A stretch of DNA of 15,659 nt from an uncultured Eubacterium sp. (GTDB taxonomy: Bacteria > Bacillota > Clostridia > Oscillospirales > CAG-272). How positions within the stretch are numbered: the stretch's first letter is position 1; every line of letters begins with the position of its first letter. A program made the position numbers and the translations under genes. The DNA lies in the NCBI GenBank assembly GCA_900544285.1, contig UQUT01000025.1, positions 1-15,659 on the forward strand, read 5' to 3'. Of this stretch, positions 1 to 5,990 are shown piece by piece. The notes under the pieces were generated by a model. That model made no database searches, was not told the DNA's origin, and saw only the letters and a program-made list of their open reading frames with translations.

Positions 1-165
1 GGCGAAACCGTATTATACATCCATAGCTGGTTGGGAGCAAACAGGATAACCGCCACCGGCAAGGTCGTGAAGAGAAGCTACGAAAACGACGGATGGTATT
101 ATACCCTGAAAATCCACGACGGAAGCGAAATAAAGATGAGCGAGTCGCATGTCATAAAGTGCTGA
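1..165 (+). CDS. C-terminal end of an unrecognised protein (5' truncated by window edge)
   Basis: Frame 1 is open from the first base to a TGA at 163-165 and encodes the last 54 residues of a protein that starts outside the window. The tail alternates hydrophobic and polar residues with aromatic positions (motifs GWYYTLKIHDGSEIKM and ESHVIKC), which reads like a small beta-barrel of SH3 or KOW type. I do not recognise a family. The stop lies 13 bases before the ATG of the Nif11-leader precursor, and the ribosome site of that gene (AAAAGGAGG) begins at the stop codon itself. The two are therefore probably co-transcribed, and this protein may belong to the peptide biosynthetic operon. Being an open frame of only 55 codons, its reality rests on the tight junction and protein-like composition. 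Confidence 0.6.
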   Translation, partial: GETVLYIHSWLGANRITATGKVVKRSYENDGWYYTLKIHDGSEIKMSESHVIKC

Positions 166-178
166 AAAGGAGGCTTTT

Positions 179-532
179 ATGGAAAACAATCAGGAACTTT
201 TAGCAAAAGCAAAACAAGCGAAAAACCCCGATGAATTGATGTCTCTTGCCAAAGAAAACGGCATTGAAATGACAGATGAGAGCGCGGCTGCGTATTTTGA
301 AATCACACATCCCAAAGCGGGCGAGCTTGCGGACGACGAGCTTAACAATGTGTCGGGCGGCGGATGCCGCAAAAGCGACGGAAGACTGGTCGTTTCCGCC
401 GGCTATTCATGCGGATATTGGGAATGCAACAAATGCGGAGTGAAATGGAAAAATGCCGGTTACGGTACTTTTAAGTGCAGTAGGTGCGGAAAATCATCAC
501 ATTGCAATAACTGCTACTGGTGCTCATATTAA
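179..532 (+). CDS. RiPP precursor peptide, Nif11-like leader with nine-cysteine core
   Basis: A 117-residue peptide. Residues 1-61 resemble the Nif11-like leader family: a helical acidic stretch with NPDELMSLAKENGIEMTDE followed by ELADDELNNVSGGG, the double-glycine cleavage site at 60-62. The presumed core starts at 62 or 63 and holds nine cysteines (63, 78, 83, 86, 100, 103, 109, 112, 115). They form CxxC pairs 83/86, 100/103, 109/112 and 112/115, with aromatic residues around them (GYWEC, CYWCSY). C83-x2-C86-x13-C100-x2-C103 has the layout of a zinc ribbon. The ATG follows a strong AAAAGGAGG site. The radical SAM/SPASM maturase downstream makes a thioether- or C-C-crosslinked product likely, but the modification cannot be read from sequence. 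No leader peptidase or exporter is visible in the window. Precursor assignment is strong; core chemistry is inference. Confidence 0.85.
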   Translation: MENNQELLAKAKQAKNPDELMSLAKENGIEMTDESAAAYFEITHPKAGELADDELNNVSGGGCRKSDGRLVVSAGYSCGYWECNKCGVKWKNAGYGTFKCSRCGKSSHCNNCYWCSY

Positions 533-564
533 AAAGGGCTTTGGCTTTGCAATAACAAGGATAA

Positions 565-579
565 ATGAACCGGTTCTGA
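565..579 (+). other. Five-codon mini-ORF with 10-bp palindrome just before the maturase start
   Basis: ATG AAC CGG TTC TGA at 565-579 lies in the same frame as the maturase, whose ATG at 583 follows the TGA after three bases. A weak AAGGA (557-561) sits only three bases before the mini-ORF start. GAACCGGTTC at 567-576 is a perfect palindrome and occupies the place where the maturase ribosome site would be expected. It may couple or dampen maturase translation by reinitiation, or be chance. Confidence 0.25.
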
Positions 580-582
580 AAA

Positions 583-1968
583 ATGCGTTATATTCTGAAT
601 CCCAATATTGCCCTGCGCTCATGGCGGCTCGTCCCCTATGCCTATTACATAAAGGGTGAACGCAATGCGGCAGGACTGAAAAAAGAAGAATTTGAATTTC
701 TGTCGGCGTGCGACGGAAAAACCGACCTGCCGACAGAAAACGAAAGCACTCTCTCGCGCGAACTCATTGAAAAAGGCTTTATCCATAAAGCGGCGAGCGG
801 AGAAAATCTCTCCGATTGGAGCCGCGCCCGCGCTTTTGAAAACCGTTATTTTCCCGCAATGAATCTGATGATAACGGGCAAATGCAATTATAATTGTATT
901 CATTGCTTCAATGCCGCGGACAATGCCCCGCTGATGAGCGAATGGACTATGGATGAAATGAATACGCTTCTCGATCAGGCGCGCGATTGCGGAATCAATG
1001 CGTTCACAATCACCGGCGGCGAGCCTATGCTGCACAAAAATTTCTTTGAAATTATTGAAGGCATCTATTCGCGCGGAATGTTCGTCGAAGAGCTGAATAC
1101 AAACGGTCATTTCATAAACATGGCGGCGCTTGAGCGCCTGAAAAGCATCGGCTGCGTCCCGCTTGTGAAAATATCCTTTGACGGCATCGGTTATCACGAT
1201 TGGATGCGGAATCATAAGGGTGCCGAGCAAACTGCGCTGGATGCGATTTCTCTCTGTATTGAAAACGGGTTTCCCGTCAAAGTGCAGACAAATATGAACC
1301 GCCGAAACTGCGACGCAATGCTCGAAACGGCAAAAAAACTCGACGCTATGGGCGTAAACGAAATGCGGATAATCCGCACGACCGAGGCTCCGCGTTGGGT
1401 TCAGAACGCCGGCGACGCCTGCCTTACCTTTGAAGAATATTTTGACAAAACGATTTCTCTCTGGCAGCAATACGCATCGGAAGCGCATGATATGGCTCTG
1501 ACCGTATGGCAATTCGGAACGCTTTATCCGAAAACAAAATTTTATACCCTTGCCGCAGTGAACTCATGCAAAGGAAAGTATCGAGCAAGCGCACCGGTGT
1601 GCAAAGGCAATCGCGGAATGGTCGCCGTGGCGGCGAACGGAAATCTTTATCCGTGCCATCAGATGTCCGGCTATTATGAGCAACACGGATTTTTTCTCGG
1701 CAATGTCAAAAAAACGCCGCTGAAAGATTTCCTTTCGGGCGGAAAATATCTTGAAGAAGTCTGCACAACGCTCGGAACGCTGAAAGAAAACAACCGCAAG
1801 TGCGGCAGTTGCGGCTATTTTGAACTCTGCAACGGAGGCTGTCGCGCAATAGCGTTGGCGCTTACGGGCGACAGACTCGGAATTGATCCTTCCAAATGCT
1901 TCTTCTGGGAAAACGACTACGCCGAAAAAATTGCGACGGCTCTGCCGGATTACGAAACAAATATTTAA
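583..1968 (+). CDS. Radical SAM/SPASM peptide maturase
   Basis: A 461-residue enzyme expected to modify the flanking Cys-rich precursors in the cytoplasm. Residues 1-85 look like a PqqD/RRE-type leader-binding region (YIKGERN, then ELIEKGFIHKA). The radical SAM core begins near 90: C101-x3-C105-x2-C108 binds the SAM [4Fe-4S] cluster, and TITGGEP (142-148) contacts SAM. The C-terminal SPASM domain has C340, C358, then C407-x2-C410-x5-C416-x3-C420 and C439, the pattern for two auxiliary clusters; C329 and C394 are additional. Known relatives make sactipeptide or ranthipeptide thioethers, or carbon-carbon links; which applies here is unknown. The start at 583 is forced by an in-frame TGA at 577-579, yet the ribosome site is poor, unlike those of its neighbours. 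The next gene begins 22 bases after its stop. Confidence 0.93.
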   Translation: MRYILNPNIALRSWRLVPYAYYIKGERNAAGLKKEEFEFLSACDGKTDLPTENESTLSRELIEKGFIHKAASGENLSDWSRARAFENRYFPAMNLMITGKCNYNCIHCFNAADNAPLMSEWTMDEMNTLLDQARDCGINAFTITGGEPMLHKNFFEIIEGIYSRGMFVEELNTNGHFINMAALERLKSIGCVPLVKISFDGIGYHDWMRNHKGAEQTALDAISLCIENGFPVKVQTNMNRRNCDAMLETAKKLDAMGVNEMRIIRTTEAPRWVQNAGDACLTFEEYFDKTISLWQQYASEAHDMALTVWQFGTLYPKTKFYTLAAVNSCKGKYRASAPVCKGNRGMVAVAANGNLYPCHQMSGYYEQHGFFLGNVKKTPLKDFLSGGKYLEEVCTTLGTLKENNRKCGSCGYFELCNGGCRAIALALTGDRLGIDPSKCFFWENDYAEKIATALPDYETNI

Positions 1969-1990
1969 TATAAAGAAAGGACTCACGAAC

Positions 1991-2197
1991 ATGGATAACA
2001 AAAACAACGAAACAAAGGAATACATCCTCACGGAAGAAGAACTGAGCGCCGTTTCCGGCGGCAAATCGTCACAAGTCCCCGGTATTAGCTGTCCGTGTTG
2101 CGGCAAATTTATTCCGACAACCATTACGGAGCTGCTGGTCCAACCTCGTATCAGATGCCCGTACTGTTTGTTGGTACTGAATATCAATCAGAAATAA
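1991..2197 (+). CDS. Second RiPP precursor, short GG leader with zinc-ribbon-like five-cysteine core
   Basis: A 68-residue peptide starting at ATG 1991 after AAAGAAAGGA. An open frame extends further upstream, but that part overlaps the maturase and has no ribosome site. Residues 1-24 form a short acidic leader ending LTEEELSAVSGG, which matches the end of the first precursor leader (DDELNNVSGG) though the rest differs. The 44-residue core has C34, C36, C37, C56 and C59: SCPCCGKFIP, then 18 residues after C37, then RCPYCLLVL. This C-x2-C-x18-C-x2-C arrangement looks like a compact zinc ribbon. It lies 22 bases after the maturase and directly before a terminator, so it is probably a second substrate of the same enzyme. 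An alternative is an unmodified small zinc-binding protein, but the GG leader argues for a processed peptide. Confidence 0.8.
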   Translation: MDNKNNETKEYILTEEELSAVSGGKSSQVPGISCPCCGKFIPTTITELLVQPRIRCPYCLLVLNINQK

Positions 2198-2243
2198 TCT
2201 CATATCGGAGCAGCGTCAACCGACGCCGTCATAAAACGCAAAA

Positions 2244-2294
2244 CAAGCGATATCGGTCTATCTGAAAGGATAAACTGATATCGCTTGCTTTTTT
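2244..2294. terminator. Intrinsic terminator ending the RiPP operon, possibly bidirectional
   Basis: CAAGCGATATC (2244-2254) pairs perfectly with GATATCGCTTG (2277-2287). The stem extends inward through GGT/ACT and, past one mismatch, TATC/GATA, leaving the loop TGAAAG. CTTTTTT follows on the + strand. On the - strand the stem is followed by TTTTGCGTTTTA, so it may also stop the convergent operon that ends at 2345. Confidence 0.88.
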
Positions 2295-2344
2295 AATATT
2301 AAAATTTTGATAAGCGCTCCGGCGCGGACATTCCTTTTCCTGTT

Positions 2345-3301
2345 TTATTTCTTCCCTGTCTTCTTTTCCCAGAAATCCGCTTTGTTTATGTAAATATCAT
2401 ATAGTTTTTCGTATGACAAAATATTATTTTGGCGCGCACCACCGTTTCGCGTAGGCACGGGCGGCTGCACTACGCCCATATATATTCCGAGGGTGCAGAT
2501 AACAAACCAATTCGGGAAATAAAACAATATAAGCATTACCGCAAAAAATGACAGATGATAAATCCCGAGTATGATATAAGAAAGCCATTTTTTCGGAAGG
2601 ATTTTGTGCCAGAAACGATAGCCGACGGCATATTTATCAAATATGGGCATGAGTATAATGTCGAGCACAACCCATATCGCCGCAAAAACCGCAAACTGCG
2701 CGACGGAAATACCCGGCGCATTGCAAAGCAACACCACATAAAACGGAACAGCAAGAATTATCGCCGCTACAGCCGATATCACCGAAAGCAATGATTTCAC
2801 GCCCGTGATTTTTATATCGGTTCCCTTTACACATGCTTTTATTTTCGATACGGCGCAAAAAGGCACACCGGAAAGGACTATATGCTTTCCGCCGTTTGTA
2901 TAAATAATCAGTCGGAAAGGCTTTGCGATATCGCTTTTGAATTTCGGTCTTGAATCCATAGCATATTCGATTTTTTCTATGGTTTCATAGCGGATTTTGC
3001 CTTTCGGATAATAAATTCCTTCTTTTGCGAGGACACATACGATCCTGCCGAAAAACCGCTTATTCAGCGCCCGCAGGATAATAAACGGCAGAGAAAAGCC
3101 GACGCAGACCAAAACCGATGTGCGAAACGCAGACAGCCACTCCGCAAAATCAAATTTCCCTATTCCCCACGAAATCACCAAAATAGCATAAGGAACGGCA
3201 AGCATCACGGAATACAGAAAAATCAAAGGGACATCAAAATATATTCGGCGCAACTTTTTCCCTTCAATATTTTTCAGACTGCGGTTTTCTTCCGATGCCA
3301 T
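2345..3301 (-). CDS. Six-helix membrane protein of unknown function with a PH-like cytosolic insert
   Basis: A 318-residue protein I do not recognise. Hydrophobic segments are near residues 23-45, 61-78, 170-193, 198-221, 240-262 and 264-280. Between the second and third helices lies a roughly 85-residue soluble part (RIVCVLAKEGIYYPKGKIRY, later FRLIIYTNGGKHIVL) whose beta-rich pattern recalls bacterial PH-like domains. The N-terminus is charged and the C-terminal 40 residues are soluble. The start follows AAAGGGGATG at good spacing. It lies 33 bases after the stop of the small DUF3574-like gene and is probably co-transcribed with the region-2 sigma factor. In ECF-type operons such membrane proteins can act as anti-sigma factors, but nothing here proves that; a sensor or transport accessory role is equally possible. 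Confidence 0.7.
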   Translation of the reverse strand: MASEENRSLKNIEGKKLRRIYFDVPLIFLYSVMLAVPYAILVISWGIGKFDFAEWLSAFRTSVLVCVGFSLPFIILRALNKRFFGRIVCVLAKEGIYYPKGKIRYETIEKIEYAMDSRPKFKSDIAKPFRLIIYTNGGKHIVLSGVPFCAVSKIKACVKGTDIKITGVKSLLSVISAVAAIILAVPFYVVLLCNAPGISVAQFAVFAAIWVVLDIILMPIFDKYAVGYRFWHKILPKKWLSYIILGIYHLSFFAVMLILFYFPNWFVICTLGIYMGVVQPPVPTRNGGARQNNILSYEKLYDIYINKADFWEKKTGKK

Positions 3302-3334
3302 TTTTTCATCCCCTTTCGCTTTTTCGCAAAGAAT

Positions 3335-3598
3335 TTATTTTTTATTGTCACCGCTATCACGTTCGCTGTCGCATTCCAGCTTTTCACTTACATAATACGC
3401 CTGTATTTTGCTTTCGGTAACAAGAACGGATTCCTGACGGAAAAAGGCGCAAAGATCTTTTGCAATATCGTTCACAACGGCTTTTTCAACGTCAATGAGA
3501 GTAAGCACAAGACTTGTTTCTCTGGCATATTCCCCGTTTTCATAAATGTATCCGCCTTCCTGTATGCCAAACGAAAACGGCACTTTAATCCTCAACAT
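3335..3598 (-). CDS. Small protein with DUF3574-like pattern
   Basis: 87 residues. The central part (ETSLVLTLID, then FFRQESVLV with YYV after it) resembles DUF3574, in which an E-x-S strand, a helix and an F-x-QESVL motif recur; that family is uncharacterised. There is no helix-turn-helix pattern, so it does not supply the sigma region 4 missing from its neighbour. The C-terminal tail is polar and probably disordered. Its ATG lies inside the sigma gene with a 14-base overlap, so translation is likely coupled and the two products may act together. The family link is from memory of the motif and is moderate at best. Confidence 0.6.
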   Translation of the reverse strand: MLRIKVPFSFGIQEGGYIYENGEYARETSLVLTLIDVEKAVVNDIAKDLCAFFRQESVLVTESKIQAYYVSEKLECDSERDSGDNKK

Positions 3599-3842
3599 CC
3601 GGGATCACATCGACACTAACAAGCGGCAATCTGTATTTTTGTCGTAATGCCTCGTTCCATTTGTTTGAAAGCACGGAAGTAAGCCAATATTTCATGTTGG
3701 ATATATTTCCGCCTCGGTTGATATACTGGAAAGCAGTGAGAAGTGTTTCTTGGGTCAGATCCTCGGCATTGTTCACATCGCCACACATTTTAAGGGCAAG
3801 AGCAAACAGATACTCCACATAGTTTATAATTTCATTTTCCAT
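3585..3842 (-). CDS. Region-2-only sigma-70 family protein (ECF-like, lacks region 4)
   Basis: 85 residues matching sigma region 2: LALKMCGDVNNAEDLTQETL corresponds to regions 2.1-2.2, which contact the beta' coiled coil. MKYWLTSVLSNKWNEALRQK corresponds to 2.3-2.4, which melts and reads the -10 element. A normal ECF sigma has 160-190 residues with a C-terminal region 4; here the frame stops after IPDVED. The sequence beyond the stop shows no region 4 in the same frame or in the overlapping gene. Start: ATG after AAGAGGT seven bases upstream. It could be a split sigma subunit, as RsoA (region 2) with SigO (region 4) in Bacillus subtilis, or a decayed ECF gene kept by coupling to its neighbour. 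The intact reading frame and clean overlap favour a functional small protein. Confidence 0.75.
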   Translation of the reverse strand: MENEIINYVEYLFALALKMCGDVNNAEDLTQETLLTAFQYINRGGNISNMKYWLTSVLSNKWNEALRQKYRLPLVSVDVIPDVED

Positions 3843-3926
3843 TTTGAGACCTCTTTGAAAGCTTTCATCTATAAGTCGTATAATTCGAATTTGATTCGAT
3901 TGATGATCAGAACTTTTTTCATAATT

Positions 3927-3935
3927 ATTGTATCA
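3927..3935 (-). promoter_or_regulatory. Possible extended -10 promoter of the region-2 sigma operon
   Basis: On the - strand TGATACAAT (3935 to 3927) gives an extended -10 element (TG-n-TACAAT). No good -35 hexamer is found 16-18 bases upstream. The stretch between it and the gene also has ATTCGA twice (3883 and 3894) and TGATCA (3902-3907), which might bind a regulator. Weak call. Confidence 0.3.
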
Positions 3936-3965
3936 TAAATTTGTAAATTATTCTATAACGAAAAT

Positions 3966-4008
3966 CCCGTTTTCGCAAGTCCGAGTCCGGACACAGCATC
4001 GAAACGGG
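3966..4008. repeat. Inverted repeat with nested stem between tRNA-Gln and the sigma operon
   Basis: CCCGTTTTCG (3966-3975) pairs with CGAAACGGG (4000-4008) apart from one bulged T, and inside it GTCC (3979-3982) pairs with GGAC (3989-3992). It could be a secondary terminator for the tRNA transcript or a protein site. The ACGGG/CCCGT arms recur in the terminator at 4050-4083. No T-run makes it a clear terminator. Confidence 0.45.
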
Positions 4009-4049
4009 CAAAAGGGATCTATGAAACTCCGAAAAAATGCAGGGTCGAA

Positions 4050-4083
4050 AAAACGGGAGAAATCTCTCGAAATCTCCCGTTTT
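4050..4083 (-). terminator. Intrinsic terminator of tRNA-Gln
   Basis: AAAACGGGAGA (4050-4060) is perfectly complementary to TCTCCCGTTTT (4073-4083), with a 12-base loop. On the - strand the stem is followed by a run of T (CCGTTTTTTCG), about 40 bases after the 3' end of the tRNA. On the + strand it is followed by CTCGTTTTTCC, so it may work both ways. Confidence 0.8.
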
Positions 4084-4123
4084 CTCGTTTTTCCTCGTTC
4101 GGATCTAAATTGACTTGTCATCA

Positions 4124-4200
4124 TGGCTGGGATAGCTGGACTCGAACCAGCGAAATGCAAGAGTCAAAGTCTTGTGCCTTACCGACTTGGCTATATCCCA
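4124..4200 (-). tRNA. trnQ: tRNA-Gln (anticodon UUG), CCA encoded
   Basis: Read on the - strand the cloverleaf is complete. The acceptor stem is TGGGATA with TATCCCA (U1-A72, usual for bacterial tRNA-Gln). The D arm is GCC...GGC-like, the anticodon stem CAAGA/TCTTG with loop CTTTGAC gives anticodon TTG, and the T arm is GCTGG-TTCGAGT-CCAGC. Discriminator G and CCA are encoded. It has its own near-consensus promoter and a terminator. Its 3' end points left, towards the accessory-looking genes, the side where tRNA-targeting elements insert. Confidence 0.96.
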
Positions 4201-4216
4201 ATATTTTTCTCGTAAT

Positions 4217-4245
4217 ATTTTATCACACAAAAAAAACAATGTCAA
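4217..4245 (-). promoter_or_regulatory. Promoter of tRNA-Gln
   Basis: On the - strand TTGACA (4245 to 4240), exact consensus, is followed by a 17-base spacer and TAAAAT (4222 to 4217, five of six). The tRNA begins 17 bases after the -10. The first two bases of the -35 overlap the distal arm of the terminator of the preceding surE operon, so termination and initiation are packed together. Confidence 0.88.
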
Positions 4246-4279
4246 TACAAAAATCCCGCAGAAGCGGGATTTTTGTATT
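4244..4279 (-). terminator. Intrinsic terminator of the surE operon
   Basis: A perfect 16-bp stem: the GC-rich part TCCCGC/GCGGGA with loop AGAA, extended by AATACAAAAA/TTTTTGTATT. It starts five bases after the surE stop codon. T-runs exist on both sides, but the gene order makes the - strand the relevant direction. Confidence 0.9.
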
Positions 4280-4284
4280 TGAAA

Positions 4285-5004
4285 TTATTTCAGCTTTGAT
4301 ATTTCGGATAGAACTTTATAATCCGTTCTGTCAAGCGTGATCGGCGTTACGGATATGTAGCCGTTCAAGGCTGCGTCTGTATCAAGGGTGAAATCTTTTT
4401 TGTCAATGTGAACGCAGAGTCCACTCTGGCGATATGAAAAGTCGCCCGTTTTTTCAAAGGTATCGTTATAATATCTGCCGCCCTGACGTGTGAAAAGAAT
4501 TTCTTTTGCATCCTTCGGAATGTTGACGTTATAAAGCGAAGAATACGAAAGCAGATTGTGTTTTCTGAAAAAGTCGCAGACTCTGTCAAGATGAGCTCCG
4601 ACGCCGTCCAGATAATCCGGCTGGGTAGACACGGCAACAGCCGGCACACCCTCCGCCGCCGCTTCGAATATCGCGCCGACGGTTCCGGAATAGACAATAT
4701 CCGTTCCGATATTCAGCCCGCAGTTGATTCCGGAGAGGACAAGATCAAACTTCTCTCCGAGCCCGAGCAAAGCAAACCTTACACAGTCGGCAGGGGTGGA
4801 GTCGACGGCAAACGCCCTCGCCGCGCCCGGAAAATCGACCTCTTTTATCTCCATTTCCGAATGAATATTTATCCCGTGACTTTTGGCGCTTTGCTCCGTT
4901 TTCGGCGCGACAACAGTCACCTCGCCGAGCGTTTCGGCAAAATCGCAAAGCACCCTTATGCCTCTTGCGCCGATGCCGTCGTCATTTGTAAGAAGTATTT
5001 TCAT
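4285..5004 (-). CDS. surE: 5'/3'-nucleotidase SurE
   Basis: 239 residues, near the usual 240-260. SurE is a metal-dependent phosphatase that removes the phosphate from 5' and 3' nucleoside monophosphates; some members also act on short polyphosphate. Catalytic and metal residues are in place: NDDG at 7-10 (D8, D9), the serine of TEQSAKSHG near 39, and SGINCGLNIGTDIVYSGTVG from 91 including N94. The ATG follows GAGGG and overlaps the stop of the upstream DHH gene as ATGA, so translation is coupled. It is the last gene of the four-gene nucleic acid turnover operon, directly before a strong terminator, and would dephosphorylate the mononucleotides made by the enzymes encoded ahead of it. Confidence 0.96.
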   Translation of the reverse strand: MKILLTNDDGIGARGIRVLCDFAETLGEVTVVAPKTEQSAKSHGINIHSEMEIKEVDFPGAARAFAVDSTPADCVRFALLGLGEKFDLVLSGINCGLNIGTDIVYSGTVGAIFEAAAEGVPAVAVSTQPDYLDGVGAHLDRVCDFFRKHNLLSYSSLYNVNIPKDAKEILFTRQGGRYYNDTFEKTGDFSYRQSGLCVHIDKKDFTLDTDAALNGYISVTPITLDRTDYKVLSEISKLK

Positions 5005-5990
5005 ATCCAGCCCTCATGTGTTGATTTGTAATCTTTAATTAGCATATTCGCGTCGGAAATGAGCGACTTCATCTCCTTTTTGCTATATACGGTTGCGCCG
5101 CTCGCGCAGTCGTGACCGCCGCCGTGATATTTTGAAGCAAGCTCGTTTACCGTCACAAAGCGTGAGCGCAGGCGAACGCGGATTGAACCGTCGTCGTTTT
5201 CAATGAACGCAAGCCAGATAATACTTCCGTGGATTGAGTCCAGAAACGACACAACGTTGCTTGCGTCCTCCTTTGAAAGCGAGAATTTTTCCTGCATTTT
5301 TTTGTCGACAATTATATACGCAACGCCGTTTTCCGTCATTTTTATTCTCTTATAAATATACGCCTTGAACGCGATATAATCGAAATTTTCAAGATAGAGC
5401 CGCGCATAGAGGGTGTCCGTATCAATACCCATATCAAGAAGCGCGCCGGCGCGGCGGAGCGTTTCGCCCGTCACGGAGCGGAAGCGGAAGCGACCGGAAT
5501 CGGTAACCATTCCCGTATAAATTGCGGTGGCAGCGGCGAGATTTATTTTCAGCTCGTCGGCAAAAGCAAGATAAAATCCCGCTATCATCTCGCACGTTGA
5601 CGAGCGTTCCTCCTCTATCCAGCAAATATCGCCGTACGGCTCCGCGACTATATGATGATCTATTTTTACAACCTCGCGGCAGAGCGGATAATTGCTGTTT
5701 GAAATTCTGTCTGCCGAGCCGGTATCAAGCACTATGCAGAGCGCGTCGGCATAGAGCGCGGCGTCGATTGCCTCGTCCTCCCCGCCGAGAAACGACACAT
5801 AATCCGAATAATCCTCGTTTATCAGATATATTTCCTTTTCGGGGAAGGTAAGCGAGAGAATCGTTTTCAGCCCGACAGTCGAGCCGACGGCGTCCCCGTC
5901 GGGACGGATATGACGGCAGATTATTATCCTTTGATACTCTTTGATTTTGTCAAGTATAGTTTGCATTTCTTTTGTTTTGTTGACGGTCAT
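5001..5990 (-). CDS. DHH/DHHA1 phosphoesterase, NrnA-like (copy 1)
   Basis: 329 residues. The N-terminal DHH domain has H27-x-x-x-D31-x-D33 (HIRPDGDAVGS), D89 (VLDTG) and D111-H112-H113, the manganese ligands. The C-terminal DHHA1 domain has GGGHDCASGA from 290, which binds the nucleotide substrate. NrnA-type enzymes degrade 2-5 nucleotide RNAs and often dephosphorylate pAp; others of the family cleave c-di-AMP products. Start: ATG after GGAGG. It overlaps its paralogue upstream and surE downstream by ATGA. The two DHH copies are clearly related but diverged across most of their length, so they may differ in substrate (for example nanoRNA versus pApA). Confidence 0.92.
   Translation of the reverse strand: MTVNKTKEMQTILDKIKEYQRIIICRHIRPDGDAVGSTVGLKTILSLTFPEKEIYLINEDYSDYVSFLGGEDEAIDAALYADALCIVLDTGSADRISNSNYPLCREVVKIDHHIVAEPYGDICWIEEERSSTCEMIAGFYLAFADELKINLAAATAIYTGMVTDSGRFRFRSVTGETLRRAGALLDMGIDTDTLYARLYLENFDYIAFKAYIYKRIKMTENGVAYIIVDKKMQEKFSLSKEDASNVVSFLDSIHGSIIWLAFIENDDGSIRVRLRSRFVTVNELASKYHGGGHDCASGATVYSKKEMKSLISDANMLIKDYKSTHEGWI

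Noticed and set aside
565..585. Reading through the in-frame TGA before the maturase (alternative code, TGA as an amino acid)
   Set aside because: Several genes here end in TGA within ATGA overlaps, so TGA is a normal stop.
619..1512. Long 297-codon open frame on the - strand inside the maturase gene
   Set aside because: It is antisense to a gene with complete radical SAM motifs, has no recognisable domain and no ribosome site; a codon-bias shadow.
3976..4000. Possible tRNA remnant (attachment site) near the inverted repeat
   Set aside because: The GAGTCCGGAC stretch loosely recalls a T-arm but does not match the tRNA-Gln 3' end or fold as a tRNA.
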